From Manihot esculenta (taxonomy: Eukaryota; Streptophyta; Magnoliopsida; Malpighiales; Euphorbiaceae), in NCBI RefSeq assembly GCF_001659605.2, contig NC_035167.2:1984001-2048000 (forward strand): 64,000 bases of DNA, read 5' to 3'. Positions 12,001 through 21,671 of the stretch are shown piece by piece. A program made the position numbers and the translations under genes. Position 1 is the first letter of the stretch. The number at the start of each line of letters is the position of its first letter. The notes below the pieces were generated by a model. It ran no database searches. It worked only from the letters and a program-made list of their open reading frames with translations, and was not told the DNA's origin.

Positions 12001-13992
12001 GATTGTGAGGAGAGTTTTGCCGAGTTGAAGAGACGGTTAACTTCAGCACCGGTGTTAGCTCTGCCGATTAGTGATGAAGAGTTCACAGTGTTCTGTGATG
12101 CATCCCGAGTGGGATTAGGTTGTGTGTTGATGCAGAATGACAGAGTGATAGCTTATGCTTCTAGACAGCTGAAGAAGCACGAGCTGAATTACCCGACACA
12201 CGATCTGGAGATGGCAGCTGTTATTTTTGCACTTAAGATGTGGAGGCATTACCTCTATGGGGTAAAATGTGAGATCTATACGGATCATAAGAGCCTGCAG
12301 CACATCTTAAGTCAGAGAGAGTTAAACTTGAGGCAGAGACGGTGGGTAGAATTGCTCAGTGATTATGATTGTAAGATCCAGTATCATCCGGGCAAGGCTA
12401 ATGTTGTAGCTGATGCCTTAAGCCGAAAGTCACTTGGCAGTTTATCCCACATTGCAGTAGAGAGAAGACCGGTGGTGAAGGATTTCTACAAGCTCGTGGA
12501 AGACGGGTTACAGTTGCAGTTATCTGGTACAGGTGCTTTGCTCGCACAGATGAGAGTGACACCAGTGTTTCTAGAGCAAGTGGCTCTGAAACAACACGAA
12601 GACCCCGAGTTAGTGAAGATTGCCAGTACAGTTCAGTCGGGCAACAGTGCAGAGTTCAGATTTGACGGTGAGGGGATTCTTCGACATGGTAAGAGGTTAT
12701 GTGTACCAGATGATAGCAGGTTGAAGGCAGACATTATGAGGGAAGCTCATAATGCGAGGTATAGCATTCACCCGGGAGCCACCAAGATGTATCAAGATCT
12801 GAGAAGGGTGTATTGGTGGCCAGCAATGAAGAGAGAAGTGGCACAGTTCGTGTCAGCCTGCGAGACATGTCAAAGGGTGAAGCTAGAGCACCAGAAGCCG
12901 GCTGGAATGCTTAACCCACTGCCGATTCCAGAATGGAAATGGGAGAACATAGCTATGGATTTTGTAGTGGGCTTACCGGCGACGTCTAACAGACTAGACT
13001 CCATCTGGGTGATTGTGGATAGACTCACTAAATCTGCTCACTTCATTCTAGTCAGGAGTAACTACTCTGTGGACAAGTTGGCGCAGGTGTATGTAGACGA
13101 GATAGTAAGGTTGCATGGAGTTCCAGTGTCGATAGTATCAGATCGAGGACCTCAGTTCACCTCCAGGTTTTGGCGGAGTCTGCAAAATGAAATGGGCACA
13201 AGGTTGGATTTCAGCACTGCTTTCCATCCACAGACAGACGGTCAGTCAGAGAGGACCATCCAGACCATTGAAGATATGCTGAGAATGTGTGTGTTAGACT
13301 TTGGCGGTTCTTGGAGGCAGCATCTACCTCTGGTGGAGTTTGCCTACAACAACAGCCATCATGCTAGCATAGGGATGGCTCCTTATGAAGCTTTGTATGG
13401 GAGGAAGTGCCGAACACCTGTTTGCTGGGAAGAGGTTGGAGAGAAAACTCTTGCAGGGCCAGAGTTAGTTGAGATAACCAGCAAGTTAGTGCCTATCATC
13501 AGAGAGAGGATCAGAACAGCTGTAAGCAGACAGAAAAGTTATGCAGACATCCGTAGAAAGCAGATAGAGTTCCAGGAGGGGGATATGGTATTGCTCAAAG
13601 TGTCTCCGATGAAGGGAGTGGTTCGGTTTGGAAAGAAGGGTAAACTAGCCCCACGGTACATTGGTCCTTTTGAGATCTTGCAGAAGATCGGGCCTGTATC
13701 GTATAAGCTAGATTTACCGGCTTCTATGGAACGAATTCACCCGGTATTCCATGTTTCTATGTTGAGAAAATTTGTGTCAGATCCAGAGAAGGTTCTTAGT
13801 GAACCTGAGGTGGAAATCTTAAGTGATCTCACCTATGTAGAGCAGCCAGTGCGGATCCTTGACACCCAGATCAGAAAGCTGAGAAACAAGGAGATACCAA
13901 TGGTGAAAGTGTTGTGGAACCACCACAACCTAGAAGAGTGCACTTGGGAGACTCGGGAGTCCATGCTCCAGCAATACCCGTATCTGTTTTAA
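9046..13992 (+). CDS. Element C gag-pol polyprotein (Tekay chromovirus)
   Basis: A single open frame of about 1,648 codons from [11 protein letters not shown] chose this ATG over the in-frame one at 8980 because elements A and B begin gag at the same motif. Approximate domain positions: basic/Pro-rich N-terminus; gag core 189-350; [15 protein letters not shown] knuckle near 435; aspartic protease [10 protein letters not shown] near 534; reverse transcriptase with FIDDIL near 869; RNase H (VFCDASR) near 1013; integrase zinc region near 1240 and core 1290-1410 (SDRGPQF present); C-terminal chromodomain-like segment 1601-1640. Gag forms virus-like particles, pol copies the RNA and integrates the DNA, and the chromodomain is thought to steer insertion to heterochromatin. 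I see no stop or frameshift. Protein release must rely on the element's own protease because gag and pol share one frame. Confidence 0.96.
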   Translation: MRGTRRSARLTGVPPVSEGTAARPPALPRARSHRSSREGTSRDPRRSSDESRRGVSRGGRSVEERGVREEDQSRDASMGVGRSEEGMGESQGGVQASGFGYSPFPQGPEYPMGGMSDYSSFAPYPPYMPYMPYPAFYPPYHMYPPPPVHPSPVQPEVREPVPPPPPPEPVAPVVEAQQPSSSGGSKVKMTEYLKLDAPKFNTGDDPFEYLSAVRMITSELGADDGRAIEMAGFTLKCKKAREWFKNYVDPRLESMTWEEFANEFAGWAFPDSSRELKVVEFEQLRQTEEMSVDDYTDKFLELLPYVGQAYDTDQKKAKRYATRLHPRYFSLILHAEKESFHSIVDAARKMEASAISQGVVKAQSSGAKPGSSSQGTASASKRRWEKFRGKRGKFWNRLKSGLGMSSGSSSGVDFPVCKRCGKQHRGACQLGSTACYRCGQEGHYARECPQATLVAPSQQMSTGSVVQPVASAVPPSSGRGRGRGVASSSGMGSRGAGPSAPARIFTLTQQEADTSNTVVSGNLIIGCSEVYALMDPGASHSFISSRAAERLGLMVSELECPLWVSGPKCDPSLAESVCRFSPVCIESRYLPADLVVLELTDFDVILGMDWLSTYDATLNCRDKVVSVRDQDGSECVFRGDRRGTPRGLISALQARRMLRKGCQGFLAYVRELDSQVREPASVPVVRDFLDLFPEELPGLPPDREIEFEIELMPNARPISIPPYRMAPAELRELKEQLQDLVAKGFIRPSTSPWGAPVLFVRKKDGPLRLCVDYRQLNKVTIKNKYPLPRIDDLFDQLAGAGCFSKIDLRSGYHQLKIREGDVSKTAFRTRYGHYEFLVMPFGLTNAPAAFMDLMNRVFREYLDRFVIVFIDDILVYSRNAEDHAQHLRIVLQTLREHGLYAKFSKCEFWLRSISFLGHVVSEDGISVDPKKVEAVANWPTPTTVTEIKSFLGLAGYYRRFVQDFSKIAAPMTRLTRKNQKFVWSEDCEESFAELKRRLTSAPVLALPISDEEFTVFCDASRVGLGCVLMQNDRVIAYASRQLKKHELNYPTHDLEMAAVIFALKMWRHYLYGVKCEIYTDHKSLQHILSQRELNLRQRRWVELLSDYDCKIQYHPGKANVVADALSRKSLGSLSHIAVERRPVVKDFYKLVEDGLQLQLSGTGALLAQMRVTPVFLEQVALKQHEDPELVKIASTVQSGNSAEFRFDGEGILRHGKRLCVPDDSRLKADIMREAHNARYSIHPGATKMYQDLRRVYWWPAMKREVAQFVSACETCQRVKLEHQKPAGMLNPLPIPEWKWENIAMDFVVGLPATSNRLDSIWVIVDRLTKSAHFILVRSNYSVDKLAQVYVDEIVRLHGVPVSIVSDRGPQFTSRFWRSLQNEMGTRLDFSTAFHPQTDGQSERTIQTIEDMLRMCVLDFGGSWRQHLPLVEFAYNNSHHASIGMAPYEALYGRKCRTPVCWEEVGEKTLAGPELVEITSKLVPIIRERIRTAVSRQKSYADIRRKQIEFQEGDMVLLKVSPMKGVVRFGKKGKLAPRYIGPFEILQKIGPVSYKLDLPASMERIHPVFHVSMLRKFVSDPEKVLSEPEVEILSDLTYVEQPVRILDTQIRKLRNKEIPMVKVLWNHHNLEECTWETRESMLQQYPYLF

Positions 13993-14058
13993 GGTTAGTT
14001 TTTTTTCCTTTTCTATGTGTTTCTGTTGTGTTAGGGACATTCGGGGACGAATGTTCTT

Positions 14059-14071
14059 AAGGGGGGGAGAA
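14059..14071 (+). other. Polypurine tract of element C
   Basis: AAGGGGGGGAGAA directly precedes the 3' LTR, the expected plus-strand DNA primer site. It is preceded by a GGACGAATGTTCTTA segment shared with A and B. Confidence 0.88.
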
Positions 14072-16225
14072 TGTAATACCCGGCTCGAGTCCGGCATCGG
14101 ACTTCCTGTAGTCCGGTGGAATCTCGGGTGTCGGAACCCTCGAGAAGGGTAATACATATGTTTTTTAAGGTATTTTCACTGGTTTTCATGGTTTGAAGGG
14201 TTAAAAGACTTGAGTTTTGAAAGAAAAGCAACAAGGGAGAAATGCAAAGGTTCGGCCGCCGAAGGTCACTTTCGGCCGCCGAACATTGCATGGTTGCGGC
14301 TTCACGTTCGGCTGCCGAAGGTGGTCTGGCCAGCCACCTATAAAAGGGCCAAGGGTCGGTGGAAGGAGGTTATTTCTCCTCCACTTGCAGCCAGAGGTGA
14401 GTTTCAGCCTCTCCTACGTTGACTTTCATGTTTTCCATGATTTTCATCAAATCTTTCAAGAGTTTTAAGAGTTTTGGTGATTTATGAAGGTTTTGAGCAA
14501 AAGAACCAAGTTTTGAAGCTTGGAGCTTTGGAAGAGCTTTTCTTCATATCTCCACGTTGGGATCCTTCATCCTCAAGGTTTTTCAGAGGTAAGTGAAGAT
14601 CCTGAGCTTCTTTGATGGTTTTGAAAGGTTTTATGAAGTTTGTATGGGTAGTATGCATGTTTAGGTTTAGGTGAGGTTTTTGGTGATTTGTGGTGTTCCA
14701 GCATGATTAAGTGATAGGTGCTATGTTTGTTTGGGGTTTTAGGATAGTTTTAGACCCCTTTGTGCATATATATGTGTATATGCTAGTTGGGAGTAGTTGA
14801 TGTGCATGTTGGTAGGTTTTTGGGCAAAGTTTGCATGAAACAGAGTAGGGTTCTGCCCTTCGGGCAAAACCAGGTTCGGCCGCCGAAGGAATGTTCGGCC
14901 GCCGAACCCTTTGTGGAGGCAGTTCGGCTGCCAAAGGTTGCCCCCGAAGGCTAGGCTTTCGGTTTAGAAAGGGACTTTCGGCCGCCGAAAGAGGGAGTTC
15001 GGCCGCCGAAAGTGTGTGAGTTTCGTCTCTGGACGAGACCTTCGGCCGCCGAAGGTGCCGCCGAACATGCATGAGTTTCGTCTCTGGAGTGGGGTTTCGG
15101 CCGCCGAACCTGCCGCCGAAAGTGCCCTGTCCAGCTTCCTTTTGCATGTTTTATGTGATGGTTTGAGGATTGTTTAGAGGGGTTTTGGGGAGTTTCTTAG
15201 AGATGTTCTTGCGTGAGTTTAGTCCCTCATTTGAGTCCACCTGTGTAGGTACGGACCAGAGGAATCAGGGACATCAGCAGTGAGTCCAGAGTCAGAACCT
15301 GCAGAGTCAGTTCAGAGAGAACTACAGGTGAGTGGAATTTAACTTAATGTTTTAATATGAGAACTGATATTTTATCATGCTTCATGCATCATGAATATGC
15401 TATAGGGTGAGTGCATTAGTGTACACCAAGATGATGCATTGCATTTATCCTTGTACTTGGCATTGCTCCTTGTACATTGCTTATGTGAGACGGCACGGAC
15501 TTCGTGAGGATTCATTAGCCCTCAGAGGAAAGACCTGGAACAGCCCTACGGGGACCAGGCACACACAGAAAGACCTGGAACAGCCCTACGGGGACCAGGC
15601 ACATGGTACTTAGGTACCCCAGATGAGATAGAGGGAGTTTTGATCCGTCCGGCCGAGGTTATGTGATTATGTGTTGCATTCCATGAGAGCATGTTTTATC
15701 ACCTGTATTTGCCTATTCTACTCACTGGGCTATCGTAGCTCATCCCTCTCCCCTAACTTCAGTTGTGCAGGTTCAGAGGTCAGAGAGAACTCAGCAGGGT
15801 ACAGGAAGAGTTCAGAGTCTTGTAATAACTAGTATGGACATGTAAATGTATAGAGAGAATGTAATGTATAGTGTATAGAAGGGTGCTTGACTTATAAGAC
15901 TTGTAATCCCTTGGAGTCACATGATCAGTTTATGTATGTGTCTTTATTGTTGTATATTTATGAGCAAAACCAAGCTTAACATTATGAGATTGATCCGCCT
16001 AGAGCCATGAGGAGCTCTAGTAGGGATTGGTAGAGCACAGAGAGAGTGCATGCACAGGTTAAGCCTTGGAATGAAGAAAAGTTTTATGTTTTTACAGCAA
16101 ATGTATGATCATGTATGGGATTTCACAGGTATACAGACAGGATAGCAGGCTTACTACGGGTCCCGGCGACCTTAAGTCGATCTGGATCCTAGTGCCGGTG
16201 GCAGTTCGGTTTCCGGGCTGTTACA
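14072..16225 (+). repeat. 3' LTR of element C
   Basis: 2,154 bp, the same length as the 5' LTR, and identical in every stretch I compared. Followed at once by the TAGGA target duplicate and then by the interrupted gag of element A. Confidence 0.95.
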
Positions 16226-16230
16226 TAGGA

Positions 16231-16631
16231 TATGGTGGATATGATGGGTAATAGTGAGGATATGGCATATATGGCATGTATGTAGGATATGGGTCAAAAC
16301 GAGAGTATTCCGACATACCCTCCATCGGATACTCTGGATCCTGAAACAAGGATGGATAGCCATAACCTGAGGCCTGAACGCCTCCCTCGGATTCTCCCAT
16401 ACCTTCATCCATAGCCGGATCAGTCTCCATAGCCTCCCTCTCTTCCTCTGATCTACCTCCTCTAACTACTCCTCTTCTGCTCTCGTCTACAGACCTTCTA
16501 GGGTCTATTGACATGCCTTCCCTGCTAGATCTTTGTGACCTTGCCCTTGGCAATGCAGGAGGACGAGCAGCTACTCCCTCACTATCTGATGGGACTCCAG
16601 TCAATCGAGCTGATCGACGAGTTCCTCGCAT
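16231..16631 (-). pseudogene. Element A gag, N-terminal fragment
   Basis: Begins [14 protein letters not shown] at 16631 and runs through a basic, Ser/Arg-rich stretch and a Pro/Tyr-rich stretch until element C interrupts it. It continues in frame at 6671, and a single TAGGA copy restores the reading frame across the junction. Basic and Tyr/Pro-rich N-terminal regions are shared with the gag of B and C. The upstream base context (CAG then AG...AAGATG) is also shared. Confidence 0.93.
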
Positions 16632-16840
16632 CTTACCTCTCTGTACAACAACACATACTATAGCAAATCAGCACATAAACATATATTTCAAACATAAAAC
16701 ACATGCATTTGCATCTCATAGCATCAAAAAGACAGGACTCAACATCCTATCCTAGTGGACATGATTCCTATTGTGCTTGACCAACTCTAATCTCTATGAG
16801 CCCGACACTCTCTATATAGGTCCGATCATATGAACTTAGG

Positions 16841-16852
16841 GCTCTGATACCA
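16841..16852 (-). other. Primer-binding site of element A (initiator tRNA-Met)
   Basis: GCTCTGATACCA is the reverse complement of TGGTATCAGAGC. It lies three bases inside the 5' LTR boundary and confirms minus-strand orientation. Confidence 0.92.
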
Positions 16853-16855
16853 ATC

Positions 16856-18976
16856 TGTAACGACCCCAAAATGGACCGTCACCGGCGCTAGGATTCAGGT
16901 CGGCTTAAGGCCGCCAGAACCCGTAGCAAGCCTGCTATACTCTCTGTGTACCTGTAAATTTCATACATGATCATACATTTTCTGTGAAAAATAAAAACTC
17001 TTTTCTGAACCAAGGCTTAACCTGTGCATGCACTATCTCTGTACTCTGTACTCATGTACTCTGTACTCTATATCCCTGACTAGAGCTTGCTCTAGATGGG
17101 TTAACTCATACCTGTTAAGCCTGGTTTCCACATACAGGAAAACATATATACATATATAGATCATGTACAAAACATACATCACTAGGTCAAGCAACAACTA
17201 TTACATCTCTTTAATATTACATGTCCACTCTAAGCTATTACAGATCTCTTTTCCTTTTCCTGTTCTCTGCTGGACTGTCCCTGTACACTGTACACTGAAC
17301 CTGCAAAACTGGGGTTAAGGGAGTGGGATGAGCTCTATAGCCCAGTGAGTAGAATAATAAAATCAGTCATTCATAACATATGATCTCATGGAATGCGTCA
17401 TAACACAGACAAGCCACATCAAGAGTAAACCTGTCACCACATAGCCTCAGTAACTTCCGTGCCAGGGCGTAGAATCGAGCACCTGGTCTTCCTGTCATAT
17501 ATGTATATGTGTATAACACCTCTGTACTTACCATTGCCAGGGCGTAGTCAAAGGCTCCTGGTCTTTACTATACCTGCCAGGGCGTAGTCAAAGGCTCCTG
17601 GTCTTAGCTCAGAGACTATTGGATCATTCAGCATTTACTCACACCAACAATTAACAATGCAATGCAACATATTCGTGAATACTAATGCATTCAACCTATT
17701 TGCATAATCATGATGCATGAGATATGCTAAAACATTCCATTGTGTCATTAAAAGTACTAAGTTTAATTCCACTCACCTCTGGCTCTGGACTGACTCTGCA
17801 GGTGCAGTAAACTCTGGAGCAGTACTCACTGCTGTTCTCTCTGGTTCCTCTGGTCTGTATAAACACATAAAGACTTAAATGAGGGACCAAACTACCGTAA
17901 ATGAACTACCCAAGAATCCCCTTAATCTTACTCTAAAGCTCAGGCAAAACATACAAAAGAAAAGCTGGACAGAACACTTTCGGCGGCAGGTTCGGCGGCC
18001 GAATGTCCTCTCCAGAGACGAAACTCAAGCACCTTCGGCGGCCGAATCCCCTAAACAGAGCCGAACATGCAAAAACACTCGGGGGCAAACTGTGGCAACC
18101 TAGCCACCATGCAGGAGGTTCGGCGGCCGAATGAACCTTCGGCTGCCGAACCTGAGTTCATCCAGAACTCAGCTTCAACGGCAACTCATCTCCTCCTTCC
18201 CTTCAATTTCTCCAAACATGCATACTTCAACTATTCAACACACACATATACTCACGTATATGATCACAGGGGTCCAAAACTAGCTAATAACCCCAAACAA
18301 CAAAACAAACAACATATAGACATGCATAAATCATCAAAACCACTACTTCTCACTTAAACATGCATCTCTCTCCCTTAACTTCCATAAAACCTTCAGAAAA
18401 CACATAAACAGGTTCAAGAGCATTATTTACCTCTTGTACCAAGAAGCTGAACACTCTGAACTAAGGAAAACGAACCAACTCTCCTCAAACTCTCAACTCG
18501 CACAAACGGAGCTTTTTGCTTCAAAACATTCAAACCCTTGTGAACGATCAACACACTCTGCATGAGCTGCTCAAACCCAGCAAATAACCCAGGGGAGACG
18601 TGGCCAAGCTTCTGGCAACAAATTGGACATAACACCTGTCCAAAATGCTGACTCAGGGATACAAAACTGCTGGCTAAGCAACTCAGCTTCGGCTGCCGAA
18701 TCGCATGCAAAACCATGCAACATTCGGGGGCCGAACCTGAATTCGGAAGCCGAATATTGGGCACTTTCGGCGGCCGAACTTATCTTCGGCGGCCGAACTT
18801 GGCTGAAGTCGCCATGAACTATTTTCTCTTCAAAACTCAAAACTATATAACTTACAAACCTTAAAACACATCATAACACGTAGAAAACAAAAATCCTACC
18901 CTTTTATCGAATCCCAGCACCCCGGATTCCACCAGACAACAGGAATTCCGGTGCCGGACTCTAGCCGGGTATTACA
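16856..18976 (-). repeat. 5' LTR of element A
   Basis: 2,121 bp, running in plus coordinates from TGTAACGACC to GGGTATTACA. It matches 1-2073 apart from four substitutions and a 12-bp gap. It carries the palindrome clusters and the CCAGG/CCTGG repeats seen in the other copy. Confidence 0.94.
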
Positions 18977-19286
18977 AGCTGGACGAATATTCCATGAGGT
19001 TTTGGGCAAGTTGGGTATGCTAGATCCACATGAACCAACTTGAGGGGGAGTGTTGGAAAGAATCCTCTGCCATGATTGTAAATCAATCAGTTGTTGGAAA
19101 GAATCCTCTGCCATGATTGTAAATCAGTCAGTGATCAAATCTTACCATATTTAGCATAGCACGATTCTAGGACATAATTGAGGGCTCAATCAAAGGTCTA
19201 ATTGTTCATATCATGTACTATATAAACTCTGTAACTTACTACACAAGAGGTAAGAAAATAAAAACAGTTTTCTTCCTATAATCTCA
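18977..19286 (+). mobile_element. 3' end of a Ty1/copia element: pol tail, polypurine tract and LTR
   Basis: The first bases read in one frame as the tail of a copia pol (GKLGMLDPHEPT then stop). A purine tract (TTGAGGGGGAG) follows, then an LTR starting at 19051 with TGTTGGAAAG. The LTR start is a 41-bp tandem duplication (19051-19091 and 19092-19132). A TATA box (TATATAAAC) lies near 19217 and the LTR probably ends near 19286. Element A is inserted in the last codons of this pol, so the rest of the copia should lie to the left of the window. The LTR end is uncertain. Confidence 0.6.
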
Positions 19287-19329
19287 AGAGGTTTGACGGC
19301 CTAAAGTCCCTTACAGATCCAAAAGTCAA

Positions 19330-20159
19330 ACTTTCATAGGCAAGTTAAGCGACTAAAGGGCAGCATTCACAGACAGTTTCAGCAGCGAAATCTGAGTTCT
19401 TCTGCAATGTAGAACCCGATTTTGCCTTAGCCAACAGCTCTCAAAAAACAACTAAACTCACATGCAACAACTCAAAATAATATATTTACAACTCAAATAC
19501 AAAGAACTACTAAAAACTAATCTAAACTTCAACATGCATTCAACAAAACCATCAAATCAAAGAAATTCATCCAACCCTCAAACTTTTCTTTAAACTTAAT
19601 TCTCAACTCTTGCATGCAATAGAAACACTTAAAACAATTTATAAACTTCTCAAAACTGAAAGGAAAATAAGGGTCTAACTCACATCTTCAGAAAAGGCAC
19701 AAACACAGCAAGAAAGAAATTGAGAGGAAGAAAGAGATGAGTTCCGAAGAGTTCGATGGATCAAAGCCTCAAAAAATGAAGCTTGATTCTTCACAACAAA
19801 GGTAAAACTCATGATTTCTAAAGGATTTATGGAAAATCAAATCAAAAATCATCAAGAGTATTTTAAACTCACCTTTATCCGGATGAAGAGAGAAAACTCC
19901 TCTCACAATCGAGTTGGAGGCCTTTTATAACTGGGTCTGCCAGTTTGTGTTTGGTGGTTGAACTTGGAAGGTTCAGCGGCCAAATCTTGTTGTTTTGAAA
20001 ATTATTATTTTACTTTTTTTACATTTTGAAATACTTAGAATTCATTTTATAAAAATTCATTATATCTTTCTAAAATTTTTGGTTTTGAAATTTCAGAATC
20101 CAATGAAGATTTTGTCGAAAAGTTGGAATTCCAATATCAAAATTTAGCGGAGTATTACA
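19330..20159 (-). repeat. Old decayed LTR related to that of element C
   Basis: Read on the minus strand it shares the C layout: a TGTAATACTCC-like start at 20159, decayed near-palindromes (for example TTCAGCGGCCAAA near 19972), and a TATA-like box (TTATAAAAGG, near 19921). Next come a leader with GAGGTGAGTTT-like context, purine/pyrimidine stretches, and a second decayed motif group near 19375 (TTTCAGCAGCGAAA). It is much shorter than 2,154 bp, so large deletions are likely. The left boundary is approximate. Confidence 0.6.
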
Positions 20160-20270
20160 AACAGTATTGCCATAGATCTAACAACGTCTAGCATATCGAA
20201 CTGGTAAAGTTGGAGCTTCCAAGTCTAGAGATTAGCAATAAATATAGAATATTGTATATAAACCCTAAAG

Positions 20271-20350
20271 TATTAATTTCGTTAAATTAATACTATCAAT
20301 ATTCACACCTTTAATCCTACAAAAGAACGCAATTCTATAAAATAAAATAT
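20271..20350 (+). repeat. Left copy of an ~80-bp direct repeat flanking the Pack-MULE
   Basis: TATTAATTTCGTTAAATTAA through CAATTCTATAAAATAAAATA matches 21591-21671 closely and in the same orientation. It is longer than any MULE target duplication, so it probably reflects a tandem repeat into which the element inserted. Confidence 0.75.
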
Positions 20351-20354
20351 AAAA

Positions 20355-20561
20355 GGGTAAACTGTAATTTAGTCCCTCTAGTTTAGTGAAAAATAACATT
20401 TCGTCCCTCTGTTTTAAAAAACCTTTAATTTAGTCATTGTGATTTTTAAAAATTATGCGTTTAGTCCCTCCCGTTAGATTTTCAGTTAAATCACCGTTAA
20501 TTTTAGTTAAAAAGACTAAAATGTTCATTCTCTCTCCTTCCTCATCCTCCTCTTCTTCTTC
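20355..20561 (+). repeat. Left terminal inverted repeat of the Pack-MULE
   Basis: About 207 bp, highly similar to the reverse complement of the right end through GACTAAAAT and a CTCTCTCC-TTC-rich stretch. It contains repeated TTAGTCCCT and TCGTCCCT words. Confidence 0.88.
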
Positions 20562-20586
20562 TGGTGCTGGTTGTCTTTCTGCCTTC

Positions 20587-21315
20587 TTATATTTTAAAAT
20601 CAAAAAGATAGATTTTCTCTTCCTCTTCTGGCTCCAGATCGTTGAAGGAATTAACAATAATTCCATCAGCTTTTGGGAGATTCGAACAGAAGTATAGCAA
20701 GTCATAATAGGAAGGATCATCTCTTGATAGCATCGGTTCCGGCATGTGAATAGCTTTAAGAGGTGGCAAGTTAGGGAAATAAAGGACAGTGTTTGCAAGA
20801 TCTTTGAAGTTCTCATCGTATTGTTCATGGATTTTAAGGAAATATAAGAAGGCAGAAAGACAACCAGCACCAAAAGTGAAAAAATAGTAAGTGGGGATTT
20901 TTAGATCTTTACCTAGAGAAAGAGCAGAAGTGCAGAAGAGATCAATAACAAAAGCAGAGATTTTATCTTTCTTGGAGATTTCTTGAAGGGAATCAAGAAA
21001 GTTAGGATGGTTGAGGAGTATGCACTCAAAGAGTACGGCAGACTTGCTGCGATTGAGAGTTGTGTCGTAGGAGACAGGAGGATAACGACGGAAGGAGATA
21101 GAAGGGTAGGTTTGAGAGATGGCGTTGATGTATGAAACAAGGCCTGGGGTTTCGAAGAATTCAACGGTGATAAGGAAGATGGTGATGGAGAAGCGGTGGC
21201 CGTAGCGGTGGAGGATAAGCTTGTCTAGCTCTACCATGGAGACTACATGGCCCATGGTTGGAGCTGGGCACAGGACAATAGTGTCTCGCATCTTTGGTTG
21301 CTGTTCGTTTTGCAT
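20587..21315 (-). pseudogene. Captured N-terminal half of a UGT88-like UDP-glycosyltransferase
   Basis: Starting at 21315 it reads RDTIVLCPAPTMGHVVSMVE, then SYINAISQTYPSISFRRYPP, YYFFTFGAGCLSAFLYF and DGIIVNSFNDLEP. These are the acceptor-binding N-terminal motifs of plant family-1 glycosyltransferases, closest in my judgement to UGT88. The frame stays open for 242 codons, but the last ~15 are unrelated (EEEEKIYLFDFKI). The UDP-sugar-binding PSPG box, normally in the second half of a ~470-residue protein, is absent, so it cannot glycosylate. A ~35-bp inverted piece of the same gene (GAGCLSAFLYF region) sits at about 20566-20603 next to the left TIR. Confidence 0.85.
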
Positions 21316-21357
21316 TGGCGTTCTTCTTTTGCTTTGACTGACAGAAATCAGGAAGGA

Positions 21358-21567
21358 GAAGAAGAAGAAGAAGAGGAGGAGAAAGGAGAGAGAATGGGTA
21401 TTTTAGTCTTCTTAACTAAAATTAACGGTGATTTAACTGAAAATCTAACGGGAGGGACTAAACGCATAATTTTTAAAAATCACAGTGACTAAATTAAAGA
21501 TTTTTTAAAACAGAGGGACGAAAGGTTGTTTTTCACTAAATCAGAGGGACTAAATTATAGTTTATCC
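21358..21567 (-). repeat. Right terminal inverted repeat of the Pack-MULE
   Basis: Reverse-complement partner of 20355-20561. Its outer end is TAAATTATAGTTTATCC, followed by the AAAATAAAA flank. Confidence 0.88.
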
Positions 21568-21590
21568 AAAATAAAAATTGAAAAAAAAAA

Positions 21591-21671
21591 TAATTAATTT
21601 TGTTAAATTAATACTATCAATATTCACACCTTTAATCCTACAAAAAATGCAATCCCATAAAATAAAAAAAT
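21591..21671 (+). repeat. Right copy of the ~80-bp direct repeat flanking the Pack-MULE
   Basis: TAATTTTGTTAAATTAATAC through CAATCCCATAAAATAAAA, the partner of 20271-20350 with a few substitutions. Confidence 0.75.

Larger units (their letters stand above)
6677..16225 (+). mobile_element. Element C: complete, apparently intact Tekay chromovirus nested in A
   Basis: A 9,549-bp plus-strand element with two 2,154-bp LTRs (6677-8830 and 14072-16225). Its primer-binding site matches initiator tRNA-Met, it has one long gag-pol frame, and a polypurine tract lies at 14059-14071. The 5-bp target duplication TAGGA flanks it (6672-6676 and 16226-16230), and removing C plus one TAGGA rejoins the gag frame of A. 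I saw no difference between the LTRs in the stretches I compared. All parts needed for autonomous transposition seem present, making this the youngest insertion in the window. Its LTRs differ from those of A and B, so it belongs to another subfamily. Confidence 0.96.
1..18976 (-). mobile_element. Element A: Tekay-type Ty3/gypsy chromovirus, interrupted by element C
   Basis: Minus-strand LTR retrotransposon. Its 5' LTR is 16856-18976, its primer-binding site is at 16841-16852, and its gag-pol is split into 16231-16631 and 2152-6671. Its polypurine tract follows 2073, and its 3' LTR is 1-2073 with about 60 bp beyond the window edge. The LTRs begin TGTAATACCC and end GTTACA when read on the element's strand. 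Comparing the visible LTRs by eye I find four substitutions and one 12-bp indel in about 2.06 kb, so insertion was recent. The right-hand target duplicate should be AGCTG (18977-18981); its partner lies off the window. The element is inactive because C interrupts gag and two CAG codons have become TAG. Confidence 0.93.
20355..21567. mobile_element. Pack-MULE carrying a UDP-glycosyltransferase gene fragment
   Basis: A 1,213-bp non-autonomous DNA element of the Mutator type. Long terminal inverted repeats (20355-20561 and about 21358-21567) begin GGGTAAACTGTAATTTAGTC on the left and GGATAAACTATAATTTAGTC on the reverse of the right. The flanks AATATAAAA and AAAATAAAA fit a 9-bp target duplication with one mismatch. 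The inside is a fragment of a UGT gene, and there is no transposase. Long TIRs, a 9-bp duplication and captured host coding DNA define a Pack-MULE. Confidence 0.88.

Noticed and set aside
6677..16225. Reading element C as an endogenous virus with an envelope gene
   Set aside because: Nothing follows the chromodomain except the polypurine tract and LTR; no envelope-like frame exists. It is a Ty3/gypsy retrotransposon.
20430..20873. 147-codon minus-strand frame overlapping the Pack-MULE left TIR
   Set aside because: It is another frame of the UGT fragment plus TIR sequence; the true UGT frame is 20587-21315.
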